The translations under genes and the position numbers were made by a program. Source: Roridomyces roridus (lineage: Eukaryota > Basidiomycota > Agaricomycetes > Agaricales > Mycenaceae). Taken from it: DNA of 64,000 nucleotides. Numbering within the stretch: position 1 is the stretch's first letter; each line of letters starts with the position of its first letter. Shown here piece by piece: positions 33,857-44,265 of the stretch. The stretch covers positions 186,001 through 250,000 of the forward strand of contig JARKIF010000023.1 of the NCBI GenBank assembly GCA_029378245.1. The letters run 5' to 3'. The notes under the pieces are model-generated. The model ran no database searches and was not told the DNA's origin. It saw only the letters and a list, made by a program, of their open reading frames with translations.

Positions 33857-33877
33857 TTCTACTCGGAGCAGTTCGAT

Positions 33878-34205
33878 CGCCCAGTGTGTTGAATCCAATA
33901 CTTTCGCTGGAAACCGAGCCAATGTCGATGTGTCAGTCTCGAAGATGAACAAAATTAATAAAGAGTCATTGTTTTGTGGTTCATCTAGGTGAGACTCATC
34001 GCCGACCGGCACTGCAGCTACAAAAGATTGTGCGGTGCGCGATCGGGGCAGCTTCTTTTGGTGAGCCCATGTACGAGCTAAGACTCATTGAAACGGATAG
34101 GCAAAAACCTTACAGGCACACCTCCAGTAATCCACGCGGAATCGAACCGCCGCCACCTCTTCGTTTGATGCGACAATGCGTGGAAGTGGACCTGGGTTGA
34201 GTGAT
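33878..34205. repeat. Dispersed repeat R1, copy 2
   Basis: Closely similar to 16951-17282 (see landmarks there), including the embedded tRNA-like module whose B-box-like core is at 34138-34148 on the minus strand. It lies immediately 5' of the truncated oxidoreductase, in the place of its missing exons. Confidence 0.8.
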
Positions 34206-35320
34206 GCTGAATTCAGTGGGGAGGGGCATGACCGATGCCATTGATGGCAAACGTGACAGCCGTGTGACTCGATTGACCGCCGGTCGTCGAAAGTTGATGG
34301 GTCGGCCACGGGTGTTGCACAACGACGCGGCCACCAAAAAATCTAAAAATATTTTGAGAGTATCCTGAGATGTTTATGTAGAGGAATTTCGCGGCGGATC
34401 GTGAAATTGTTGGAATTTTCTCATTCAACCATGCATTTCTGGGGAAAAACACGGTGCCCTAGAAGCAGGTCTTGGAATTTCAAAGATCTGGCGCGAAAAA
34501 GTTGGAACAGGCATCTTTATCTACAGTTTGAGGTACGGACCTCGGCGATTGGTCACTAGTTGAGCTCAAACGGTACAGCCCAATTTTGGGTTAAATTTGG
34601 TTTGCATAGCTTTCGAGTCCGTGTTCGACTTCCACCTCAACGAATTCCTTATCTCAAACTTCCTCCTGATGGTTCCCAAGCCTACTCAAGTACATTCAAG
34701 TGTATTGGAAGCCCGATAGCATGGTCTGTGCACAGAAATCCACGCCAAATGGTGCTCTCGATGCTTGATCAATGGGTCTGATGGCTGCCACTCAGTGCTT
34801 CAGCAGTGTTCTAATGGAGCCGGAATTCACTCTCAAGTTCAACTAGCACACTCACAGAGCCCTCAAAACAAATTTGGCGTTTTATGGTGCACTTTGACAG
34901 GTGCTGTATCCCGAACAAATTCTCTCACTGTTCACCTGCCTGACTGGGCAGCTCCATGACCCCAGCATGTTAATTCCACCCCGGGTGTACCGTAGACATC
35001 TAGCCAGGAGTGCATAGTTTGGAATTTTTCTTTGGACCTAACCATTTGCCCCAGTGGTTGTTGAGCAATGGGCCGACGACGCCGACGACCGTGAAATGTC
35101 ACACTCATTCGGCCGTCACACTCCGTAACGCATGCCATCAATGGCATCGGTCATGCCCCTCCCCAAATTCAGACACGGAAACGGCATGTGTGCGAACCTA
35201 CAGATCAAGTAACGCGCAACAAAGAGCCAGAGTGTCTCGCTCGACATCTTCCCAAGAATTTCGGGTAGACAGACTTGCAAAAGAAATTGCAGTGATGCAT
35301 GACGGCCTGGAACGTCCCAT
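34206..35320. other. Intergenic, no gene seen
   Basis: Mixed non-coding sequence between repeat R1 and the next tRNA-like cluster. The words GCCATTGATGG and CATGACCGATGCC recur near 34235 and 35140 in opposite orientation, hinting at another decayed repeat. No supported reading frame. Confidence 0.35.
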
Positions 35321-35830
35321 TGCGGAATCGAACCGTCTGGCTGTACGGGAGGTGCAGTCTGACCAGCACGGGACCCACTGCCAGTGACAAGCTGCCTCAG
35401 GCATTGTGGGTTTGGGTATGTAGCCACGACGACACCATGAAGGGATCCGAACTGCAGCTGGCCACATATCGAATCAGGTTGATGGAACGATGCCAACTAG
35501 CGTCGTTTGGATCCAGTGTGCTCGGAATTGAGGGAATTACATAAAATCCCGAGACTTGGATTGGAGGATTGAAAGGTGCTTAAAAAGAGTCTTACACTAT
35601 GCGAACATCCCGCTGCGGGATCGAACCGCCGCCACTCCGTGCAACCTTGCAGAGGCTACAAGACAGCACTGGTCTCCAGGGATCGTCGATTTCCTTCACT
35701 GTACGGTCCCAGACGACCTGGCTACGGACTCGTGTCAGAGAAATAAACACAAAAATACACATACTCTTCACCTGTGGAAGCAACTCGGCACGGAATCGAA
35801 CCGTCGAAAGCACTTGGATACACAGGCCTG
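35300..35830 (-). repeat. Cluster of three tRNA-like modules
   Basis: Minus-strand B-box-like cores lie at 35323-35334, 35618-35629 and 35792-35803. The third is part of repeat R2 (copy 2), matching the module at 10788. Confidence 0.55.
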
Positions 35831-36735
35831 AGGCGGGACGACATTCAAGATCAAGTACGGTCGCTTCATCCGCATCTGAGGTAACTCATCGTATATTCAT
35901 GCTTCGAGCGTTTGCGTTTGAGCCAAGGAGGGTATATACAAAAAACGAAAACGAAAATGATATACATACCTATCGGCAAGGGACTGCCGCCGAACGCCGT
36001 TGATGGTCAAAGTAACAGTCACATTCAATTCCCAAGGGGAAGGCATGATGGCGCATCAATTACGATTCACCGCCATCAACACTGTCAAGATAATTCACTG
36101 TGCGCCTGTCTGTACTTGAAATACACATTTAATTGGCCAATTCATCCTGGGATATCCTCCGGGGCTTAGTGAACTGTCCCTGGGCATCATCCAGGCATTC
36201 AGCACTGAGTTTTAAATCAGATACCACAATATACGGCGCAATACCCCAAGCTCTCGTCATCAGTGCCGACAGCCGCAAAACGAGAATGATCGAAGGCCGA
36301 GGCTGCCTATTATAGCGCGCACAAGAACTTCAGGCATCCAAGAGCTTCTCCCGGCAATCAATGGGATTGAAGATGTATATTGAGCTATCATGGCATAGGA
36401 TACAGGGAGGGGTACCGGTAGGCAGAAAGCACCAGTAGTGGGACAGTGACACGGACCCGCGTCGCGAGGAGCAAGTAACGGGCATGAGCTAAGCGTCGGG
36501 AACCCAGCCTTTCGGTACCGAGACGTAAGCGAAGCGTGACCGGAACACGGGGCGGCCGTGTGATGCGGCCGATCGTTGCCGATTTTCGTTTTCGCTTTTC
36601 GTTTATACCGAGCCAAGGACACGGAATCTCGTCCAGCTGACATGGCTGAAGGTGCGTTGGTCGTCCCCAAGTTCAAACTTGCGCTTCGGTTTCCTGCAGA
36701 CGTTCCCCGACCCCTGTACAAGACGGGCCGGTCTG
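35772..36735. repeat. Dispersed repeat R2, copy 2, split by a 680-bp element
   Basis: The left part 35772-35929 matches 10770-10940. The right part 36610-36735 matches 10950-11085. The two parts are separated by the MULE-like insertion 35930-36609. Confidence 0.65.
35930..36609. mobile_element. MULE-like non-autonomous element
   Basis: Terminal inverted repeats: the left end GGGTATATAC runs into AAAAAACGAAAACGAAAAT; the right end in reverse complement is GGTATAAAC followed by GAAAAGCGAAAACGAAAAT. A 10-bp direct duplication GAGCCAAGGA flanks it (35920-35929 and 36610-36619). A 9-11 bp duplication is typical of Mutator-like elements. The 680-bp interior has no transposase. Confidence 0.75.
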
Positions 36736-36877
36736 CGATGTCGAAGAACGGTGGGAAAATGGCGGGAAAGATTGAGAAATGAGGAATGGAAGGAATTCAG
36801 ACGAACGAGAAGAGGAGGAACACGATAAAATTAGGCCACATCGAACGGAAATCCATTGAAGGCGGAAGAAGAATGAA

Positions 36878-37840
36878 TCAAGCATTCGCTCCCCGCACGA
36901 AACCCGCCGCAGGCCCATAGGCAGTGTCACTCCGGTGTCGAGGACGAAGGACACCGATGTTGGCTGTATGCAATGAGTCGAGAGTCGGGAGCATAGACGA
37001 CACACGCACCTGGCAGCCTTTGCCAACCTTTCGCCTTCGCTGCGGCTGCGCCAGGAGCAGTGAGTGCGAGTGCGCGATTCGTGAATTTTCGTATTTTGGC
37101 AGAGGGGAGGATCCCTCCCGGTGTCAAGGGGGCCCCGGAGAAGGAGGTGGGGTCGACGCGGATGGTGCGTGAGCTGCTCGATGGCGGTTAGATGAATTTG
37201 TTAGAGAACTTGGAAAGGAGACGCACCCGACGACCAGCTCCTTCGCGCGTGCACTGCGTTTCCTCTTTTTCGGCTTGGGGGCGGCTTTCGTGGCTTTGGT
37301 CTTGGACTTGGAAGGGGAGGGGAAGGCAGCGGAGGAGAAGAGGTGGTCGGGGAGGTGATTCGGGTTAGATGCCAGCCCGTCTTGGTCGTCGTCGTCGCTG
37401 TCTTCTTCGCCAGAGTCAGCTTCCCCAGGCATGTCGACATCCTCGTCGTCCTCTGGGTCAGCCATATGACTGTCGTCGTCGCTGTCCTCCTCAGCTGCCT
37501 CGCGCATAGCCCTCTCCATCCGAGCCTCTGCGTCCAAATCTCCCTCGCCCATCTCCGAGTCCTCCTCGTCATCGCCCTCACTCCCGCTCTCCTCCTCAGC
37601 CTCCACCTCGTCGTGCGCCTCCCTAACCACGCGCGTTCCCTTGCGTTCCTTCAAAGCCCTATCCCTCGCCCGATTCCGCTCCTTCGTCTTATCCTTGATA
37701 CTCCTCGCCACGCGCTCCCGGGCCTCATCCTGCGTCTTCACAGCCTGCTTGGCCTGCGTTAGAGTGACTGCCTGCGGTGCGTCGTTGTCCGACTCCGAGT
37801 CCGAGCCGTCAGAGGGCGTGGCCGGGCGGGGAGGTGCCAT
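36878..37840 (-). CDS. U3 snoRNA-associated protein, Utp16/Bud21-like
   Basis: Likely component of the nucleolar small-subunit processome, which processes 18S rRNA. Three exons give 287 residues (introns 37226-37174 and 37009-36964). The N-terminal two thirds are highly charged: Ser/Asp-rich start (SDGSDSESDNDAP), a Lys/Arg/Glu helix-like stretch (KDKTKERNRARDRALKERKG), then long acidic runs. A basic patch KPKKRKRSARAKELVVG leads into the conserved region SRTIRVDPTSF, GGILPSAKIRKFTNRAL and KGWQRLPANIGVLRPRHRSD, ending FVRGANA. This charged-basic-conserved order matches the U3_snoRNA_assoc (Pfam PF08297) family. The start at 37840 gives MAPPRPATPSD; an upstream in-frame ATG exists but its sequence looks non-coding. 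Confidence 0.72.
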
Positions 37841-38029
37841 CGTCGGTGGGTGGTGAAAGGTGAAAATTGATGCCGTGATCGCCGGCTCTTTGTTTGCCTT
37901 GTTTGTTCCTCCCATCACCACTGCATTACACCGGCGGTCCAGATGAGAGGAAATGGTAGCTTAAAAGGTACCGAGTATCAGGGTGCCTCCGGAAGCCGCC
38001 AATGCTTCCAGCGGAGCTGGGCAAAAGAC
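37841..38029. other. Short intergenic region
   Basis: Upstream flank of the Utp16-like gene. Nothing else seen. Confidence 0.3.
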
Positions 38030-39500
38030 ATGGCAGTTGTCAGTCGAATGGTTATGGCCCAACACGGAATCGAACTGTCGAGAGGCGGAGCGGTAGAGAG
38101 CCACGAGAGATGAGTGTCTTACTCCAGGAGTCACTTTTGGGCGCATTCCCTCCTTAAAACTAATAGGTAAAATTGACGCTAGCCCCGTACCTTCCGGAGC
38201 GTGTCGTGGATTATGCCTCTGCCTCGAAACAATCCAGCTTCATGAAATTGGAGAATACTCAAGGCACGCAGCAGAATGTACTCGTTGAGGAAAGATACAA
38301 GCTGGCAAGCCGCAAGGTGTCGTTTACCGCGCCTGGGACCTGGGTAACGAACACAATCTCTCTGAGAGAAGAAGACTGACGAGGGGTTTACCCAAAAACA
38401 AAAAAGGATTTGTTCATCAAGCCACGTCCTGCTGCGGAATCGAACCGGCGCTCGTTGGTCCAGATGAGCAAGGGACCTACTGGCAGGTGGCCTCAGGGAA
38501 CTTCGATCATCACCCTCACTGGAGGTGAGAACAGAACGCACGAGCAAGAGGAAGATTTCTGGGCATTTGGATCAAAACATTTCGATTCATTCTTCATGCG
38601 ACTTGGCGGGAATCGAACCGCCAGCAAGCGCAGGACTCAATCGGGCAGTTGGGTCAGTCGGCAAGTGCGATCAAAGGCGCTGGCAAAAGACCTGTAGAGC
38701 CTATAGCTAGATTAACCGCAGGCACTAAACTTGAGGGATCGTGAATTTCCTCCAGCGTTGCAATAGGCCTCTTGAGCCCACACATTCCCAGAAGACCGGT
38801 CCAAGTACAGAATCATGCGGGCGAATATTCGGAAAAAAGACGACATCGCTACTTCCAATGGACCATACGGAGTCGAACCGCGTCGGCCGCCACTCCTTGA
38901 TGCGTTTGCTCCTTGGACGACATTGAATCCCATCATGCATGGATGCTCCCCAATGTCGTTTGGATTGCAGGACTACAGGCAGAAACGCGCAAGGAAATTC
39001 CGATCCAAAAGAGATCGGAGTCCAGGCACAGATCGAGAGGCACTAAAGAACTTTCAGTGTTGCAGTTGGAATACAAACCTCCTCACACGGACGACCAAAA
39101 TCCACAATTCAGATCAAGTCCGTAGGATGCTCAACAAGGAGGTTCAGTGTCGTCGCTCGAACGAGCAAAAGACAGCAATGTTGCTGGTAGGAGTGACCCG
39201 ACTCGGAATCGAACCGTCGAAAGTCGAGAGCTACCCACTGCGTTGGAGTTGGGCCGAAGTAAATTGTAATGACCCTCACGGCTCATACGTTTGGTTGGAA
39301 GAGGTCCATGTATGCACTCGACGCGAGCGATGGACCAACCAGAAGTCACAGAAACATTGCAGAAACATCCTCCAAAAAAAAAAAAAAAAGCAAGCACCTG
39401 TTGAGTCACGTCAGCTGGCACGGAATCGAACCGCCAACGGCCTGGCAGGAGTAACTTGCCGGGGCAATGGAATGCAGGCCACGCACTGAGTTCTACTTCT
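38030..39500 (-). repeat. Cluster of six tRNA-like modules
   Basis: Minus-strand B-box-like cores lie at 38056-38067, 38436-38447, 38608-38619, 38868-38879, 39205-39216 and 39421-39432. This is the densest cluster in the window. The copy at 38436 is the best preserved of the subtype also found at 10127 and 16650: tips CCTGC and GCAGG can pair, enclosing a GGTCC/GGACC hairpin and a GG-TTCGATT-CC arm, about 60 nt in all. No protein-coding gene is visible here. Confidence 0.55.
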
Positions 39501-39585
39501 ACTCGATACAACAGGGAAATGACAGGATACATTAGTCAACGCTTGGCTCCGGGGCTCGAAGCGATACCTTCACGGCCTCAGTCAG

Positions 39586-40825
39586 CTATAACCCATCGCT
39601 ACTCCCAGTAGCCATCCCCTCGAACCAGAACGGGTCAAAATGCCCAAGACGAACCTATAAAATGTCAGTCCATATCATCATTCCCACTGGCATAACGGCA
39701 CTAACCATCCCCCTCCGATGCAACTCGGGGAAATAAGGCATCGGCCTCAGATCCTTTGACAGCGGTTGCAGCTCTACCCACTCCAACGCGCCGAATTTCG
39801 ATTTTGCGCCAGACAGAACGGCATCCGTGAGCCGACACGTCTCGCGATCGTAGAACGATCCCCTTATCACAATCTGCCGGAGGCGATTTGACGGAGGGAT
39901 GGTTGAGAATGTTTGGATCACGGACGACGGCCAGGGCCGGCAGAGGACGTTGATGCGGAAGAGGGTGAGCTGAGGGAAGAGGGAGAGGGATATAGGCGGC
40001 GTCGTTTCTGTGCTCTGAGTCCGTTTCGTGTGAGCAAGACAATTTCGATGAATGGAGAGCTACACGCACATGAATTTCGAGCGCCTCGAGCATCTGCAAT
40101 GCCGGCGCAAAGATCTCCCAATCCAACACATGCGTGTTCTGCCCGATAGAGAGCACCCGGAGTCGAGAGAAATCGAACGGGCACCACGCGTCGTGGCGCA
40201 GCCAAGTAGGCAGGAACCCGTCAATCTGTCCTAATCGGAGGAATTCGATGGAGATGGGGCTCGGGTTGGGTTTGGCCTGAGTGTGTGACTCGGGTACGAG
40301 ATGCAAAGCAGAGCGTTGGATATAGTTCAACCCAAGGGATTTGATACTGGGCGAACAAAGCTGCCATATTTTGACAAACTGGCGAGGATCCGGCCACGTG
40401 GTGTCGATGCCAAGGTGCCGGACATTGGGTAGACTGAGCAAATGCCGAAGAGACACTGCTGTTGAATGAGAGGCCTCGAAGCCACGCAGAGAAATCTGCT
40501 CCAAATGACCCGCGAATGGTAAATTGATGATCTGCATGAACAACTCGCCGGCGAGTGGTTGTGCCACACGGAGGCGACGAATATGGTGCACTAGATGTGG
40601 CGCCGATTCGAGAACCTCGATGAGCCGTTCCCATTGATCGATATATCGTCGGAACCCTCGATTCTCATCGCGGATCACGTCAGCGAAGAGGAGCGCCTGC
40701 GCCGGGTACGCCCAAGAGCGAGAAACAAGGGCACAGGCGGCGATATCCGCGCCAGAGTGCTGGAGCGGATGAAGACAGTGGTAGAGCAGCTCGGGGACGT
40801 CCAGGGGACTGAGTGGGGCGTCCAT
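39586..40825 (-). CDS. F-box protein with leucine-rich-repeat-like body
   Basis: Three exons give 377 residues (introns 40069-40015 and 39705-39655). The N-terminus is an F-box-like motif (LDVPELLYHCLHPL, then DIAACALVSRSWAYPAQALL) of the type common in large Agaricomycete families. The rest shows leucine-rich segments at LRR-like spacing, for example IRRLRVAQPL, LPNVRHLGIDTTW and FSRLRVLSIGQNTHVLDWEI. Known F-box proteins select substrates for SCF ubiquitin ligases; the partner here is unknown. The C-terminus ends HFDPFWFEGMATGSSDGL, stop at 39588-39586. A divergent promoter region lies upstream of 40825. Confidence 0.82.
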
Positions 40826-42136
40826 TGAGTGGGATGGGAAGGAAGGGCGTCAATGATGCCGTTGGCTGATTTATGCCACTCGTGTGTCCGAGGTCGGACA
40901 TTCAGAACGACAAGTCCGGATGATCGTCATGGAGGCAATCCGTGAGAGTCCGCCAATGCCCGTTCGAGCGCGGATGTGGTGTGACGTCGTCACGTAGGGC
41001 AACCGAATGAACCCCAGTAAGTAGGGGTTCGCGAGCTACTTATAGCGGAGAACGCGCAAAAACGATGTGAGAAACGGAGAATCGCGGACCTGTGGAAACG
41101 AGTTATACTTAGAAGCGTATCCCCGAGCCTATTGACTGTCTGGCCCTAGTACTAGGAGCCCCTTGGATTCTGCATGGTCGTCAAGTCGAGGGCTAGTATA
41201 ATCCCTCGTGACCAGATTGTACAAGTAGCCAGAAACGAGGTTGGGAAAGAAGGCTCGGATTCGCAGGTGGAGGAAGCGAGAGAGAAGCAAAGCTGTGCCT
41301 GAGTGTGGTCATGTTTTGACAGCTGATCTTCTCACACTTTGCTCAAACTTTGCTTGTCTCCTACCATCACGTCCTCAATCGCGCTGGGACCGCAGGCACG
41401 ACTCAGCCCGGGATATCACCAGATTCTGCAGCCTCGTATCTCTTGCGCCGTTCTCTCCGAGCTCTCCGCGAACCCAGGTTACCAAGTATCTTTTCATCCT
41501 CTCTTCACTGGCACACCGGACTTTCGCTGGCAGCCCGCTCGTCTTCTGTCCATTCTAGATCTCCCCGGAAAAAAAACCCCCGCGCGCGCACTCGCCCATG
41601 AGTTGAGGCGGGCTCACACAGGCAATGACACGATTGACACAAAAATGCGTCTCCAAATTCGTCTTTGATGGAACGAAGCGGGGTCGAACCGCCGTCGGCA
41701 CGATTGAACATGCTACGGCACGAAGTCAAACGTCTTTCGGATTCGTGCCGTCTATGGTCCGTGAACTAACAGGTTGACCCATAGTCAATCTGAGTCCAGA
41801 TCGGCTTCGATTTCACCCCCGTATCGCCACGATGTTGGGCCCCAAAGAAAAGACTCGCGCATTCGTCCGCAAGCATCCGTCTTTGGCCTCGACTTGCTCC
41901 ACACTTCATACACCGTTCGACTCGGGAAGGGCTTCTTGAGGTACGACATCTGGAATTTTTCTTCTGAAGACATCGACTTTGCAACGAGAAACCCCACGGG
42001 CGGTGTGAATTGCCGAAGACTCGGGAGTCGGAGTTGAATCTGACATGAAAACTCTTTCCAGATCTCTTGGCGTCCTAGAAACCACAATCCATTTCCAATA
42101 CAAAACATAGTACATGAATACACGTCGGCTGGATAT
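40826..42136. other. Intergenic with one tRNA-like module
   Basis: One minus-strand tRNA-like core (GGTTCGACCCC) lies at 41680-41691, similar in its surroundings to the one at 51961 (both carry a CATGTTC-type stretch upstream). No supported protein-coding gene. Short ORFs at 41241-41668 lack motifs. Confidence 0.4.
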
Positions 42137-42715
42137 CTAATCACCCTGTGCATAACTGGTCAGCATCCCTTCGAACCAAGTAGGTACTAGCGATTCAAAC
42201 ACACCTGGCACGAAACGAAGCCGTCCTCCTCCGCTGCACCAGTGTGCGTGATGACCCTTTGTCGTTCAATCCAGTCAGTCAACCCCACAAAAAACTCCAA
42301 AGAGTGGCGACTCACGCGCAATAAGTCCCAGCCGTATTGAACACCACACGATCCGCACCGGGGGACCCACCCGTGTACGTCTTGCCGCCCGCGAGGATGG
42401 GGTATTCGAGCCACGAGCTGCCGGAGCAGAAGAGCTTGAGGCCTTCGTCGTCACGGAATTGATGGGGGTAGCTGTCTGTACCGGTATTCATCTTGAGTTC
42501 AACGATAATGTTCTTCGGGGAGACGCACCACTCCCAAGCGGGCTGTTGACATGCGAGAACCCAGCGCTGGTGGCGGCCGAGACCTGCGAGACGGTGTATG
42601 TGTTGGACCCGCATTCGACGTTGCCAGAGGGCAGCGCGCGGGGGGTGAAAGAGGCAGGGCCGGCAGCGACAAGGGCCGCGAGGACGGGGACGAGGAGGAG
42701 GGTGCGGGCGAACAT
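42137..42715 (-). CDS. Secreted guanyl-specific ribonuclease, RNase T1 family (copy 1)
   Basis: Extracellular RNase expected to cut RNA 3' of guanosine. Four exons give 135 residues (introns 42528-42476, 42315-42257, 42204-42146). The signal peptide is MFARTLLLVPVLAALVAAG. All RNase T1 catalytic positions are visible: Tyr65 and His67 in SYPH, Glu86 in WLEYPI, Arg105 in ADRVVF and His120 in ITHTGA. Without the last two introns the protein would stop at GTYCA and lose the catalytic His. Both this copy and copy 2 end in SC-[QK]-GD, supporting the terminal splice. It lies 0.6 kb from copy 2 on the same strand, so the pair is a tandem duplication. Copy 1 has an extra first intron inside the Gly-Ser-Asp stretch that copy 2 lacks. 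Confidence 0.92.
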
Positions 42716-42748
42716 CTCTACGCTGGGCTACCAAACGGGTTGATACCA

Positions 42749-42755
42749 TTTTATA
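42749..42755 (-). promoter_or_regulatory. TATA-like element of RNase copy 1
   Basis: Minus-strand TATAAAA lies 34 nt upstream of the ATG at 42715. Confidence 0.5.
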
Positions 42756-43306
42756 AGGTCCACCCCCGGGTTCTATCTCAGAATCTCAACGTGCGCCAAG
42801 GAGAGTTGCGCGTGGTGAGTGTGGGAGTGTGGAGTACTAGTGTGGTAGTCGGAGTAGTGCCAAGGAAAACAAACGTTGTTCCGTGTGATGGATAGGCGTT
42901 CCGGGCTCAGTTCGAATGGATGCCATTCAAGGCCGGGTTGAATTTGTGTTGGCAGGAACAATTTATGGTAGTCTTCTTACCAACGTGCATTGAAGTTGAA
43001 GCATGGCCTCTTTGAAATCCTTGATAAATTTCTATGCCGTGCCGCACCCGACGCACATAAGCGGAAATTGAATCTCCTCCTTAACGGCGTCGTCACATGG
43101 CACCCAACCAACCAACCCCTTCAGAGGCACCGAGAACAGCCGAGAACCAGGTCAGCGGTTGCGATAAACGTTCCTCGAGATAGATAAAGACTAAAAATAT
43201 CTCCCGTCCGCGTGGTAACCACAGTTCTCACGGTTCAACTAGCCTTGAATTCAACCACAAAACTATGTTTGCATACATGTACAGTCAACTACAGCCAGTT
43301 CTCGTA
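42756..43306. other. Intergenic between the two RNase genes
   Basis: Promoter side of copy 1 and 3' flank of copy 2. No other gene seen. Confidence 0.4.
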
Positions 43307-43809
43307 TTAATCGCCCTGGAATGGATCAATTCCCTTGACACCTGCACCAGCCAAATATACTCTTACCTTGCACGACACAAAGCCATCGTACGAAGCCGCG
43401 CCCGTATGAGTGACAACCCTACATATCGTCAAATCCCAGTCTCTCACCCATAAAATCGAGATACTCACGCGCAGTAAGTCCCTCCCGTGTTAAACACAAC
43501 GCGATCCGTCTCCGGATCACCTCCAGTATAGGCCTTCCCTCCGGCCATGATGGGATACTCCAACCACGAGCTTCCCGAACAATACAACTTGATATCCTCC
43601 GACGCCTCGTCGTAGTACGCGTGTGGGTAGCTGTCCGAGCCGAGCGGGTCGTCGACGTGCGCGAAACCGGCCGAGACGGCGGCAGATACTTCTGAGACGG
43701 TGTAAGTGTTGGACCCGCATTCGACGTTGCCCGAGGGCAGAGAACGCCGGGTGGGGTTCGCGAGGGCAACCGCGGTGATGGTGACGAAGAGGAGAAGGCG
43801 AGTGAACAT
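43307..43809 (-). CDS. Secreted guanyl-specific ribonuclease, RNase T1 family (copy 2)
   Basis: Three exons give 133 residues (introns 43468-43419 and 43366-43316). The signal peptide is MFTRLLLFVTITAVALA. The mature part starts near LPSGNVECGSNTYTV, almost the same as copy 1. Catalytic residues: Tyr61 and His63 (SYPH), Glu84 (WLEYPI), Arg103 (TDRVVF) and His118 (VTHTGA). The last exon encodes only Gly-Asp and a TAA at 43309-43307. The coding sequence around DPLGSDSYPHAYYD is continuous, where copy 1 has an intron. Substitutions cluster in the loop after the first active-site stretch (HAYYDEASED against HQFRDDEG), which may change substrate preference. Confidence 0.92.
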
Positions 43810-43843
43810 CTTGGGATGGAGTTGAAAGGTGGAGTTTGAGGCG

Positions 43844-43849
43844 TTTATA
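43844..43849 (-). promoter_or_regulatory. TATA-like element of RNase copy 2
   Basis: Minus-strand TATAAA lies 34 nt upstream of the ATG at 43809, the same distance as in copy 1, so the promoter was probably duplicated with the gene. Confidence 0.5.
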
Positions 43850-44265
43850 TGCACTTCAGCCTGGAGGATAAAATTAAACACAATCTAATCATAATAAATT
43901 ACCATGCGGTGGCCCCAGTCCAACGTGTGCCCGCACCGAATTCCCCTTCGCACACCATGCGGTTCTGCGGGGCTCATTGTTCTCGGCACCGAAGAATGTG
44001 GTCTCGTGAGCCATGTAACCTGTCTTCTATCCAACGTGCGATACTACGTGCCGGCGATGCCGACGCCTCTTCGATGGCCGTTGAAGCACCGATGCACGGA
44101 AAGCGTGAAGCACGGACAGACTTCGGGCCTTGTTCGCTCGAATTCCTGGCAAGAATTATTACGATGCGCACTAATACAACTAGGGGGTATATGTAGTTCC
44201 ACAGAAAGAAAACGATATTGAAATATATAGAGAAAGAAGCCCAGAAATGAAGGAAACAGAACCAT

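Noticed and set aside
37343..37762. Plus-strand ORF of 139 codons rich in Val and Leu
   Set aside because: It is the shadow of the acidic Asp/Glu codons of the Utp16-like gene on the opposite strand.
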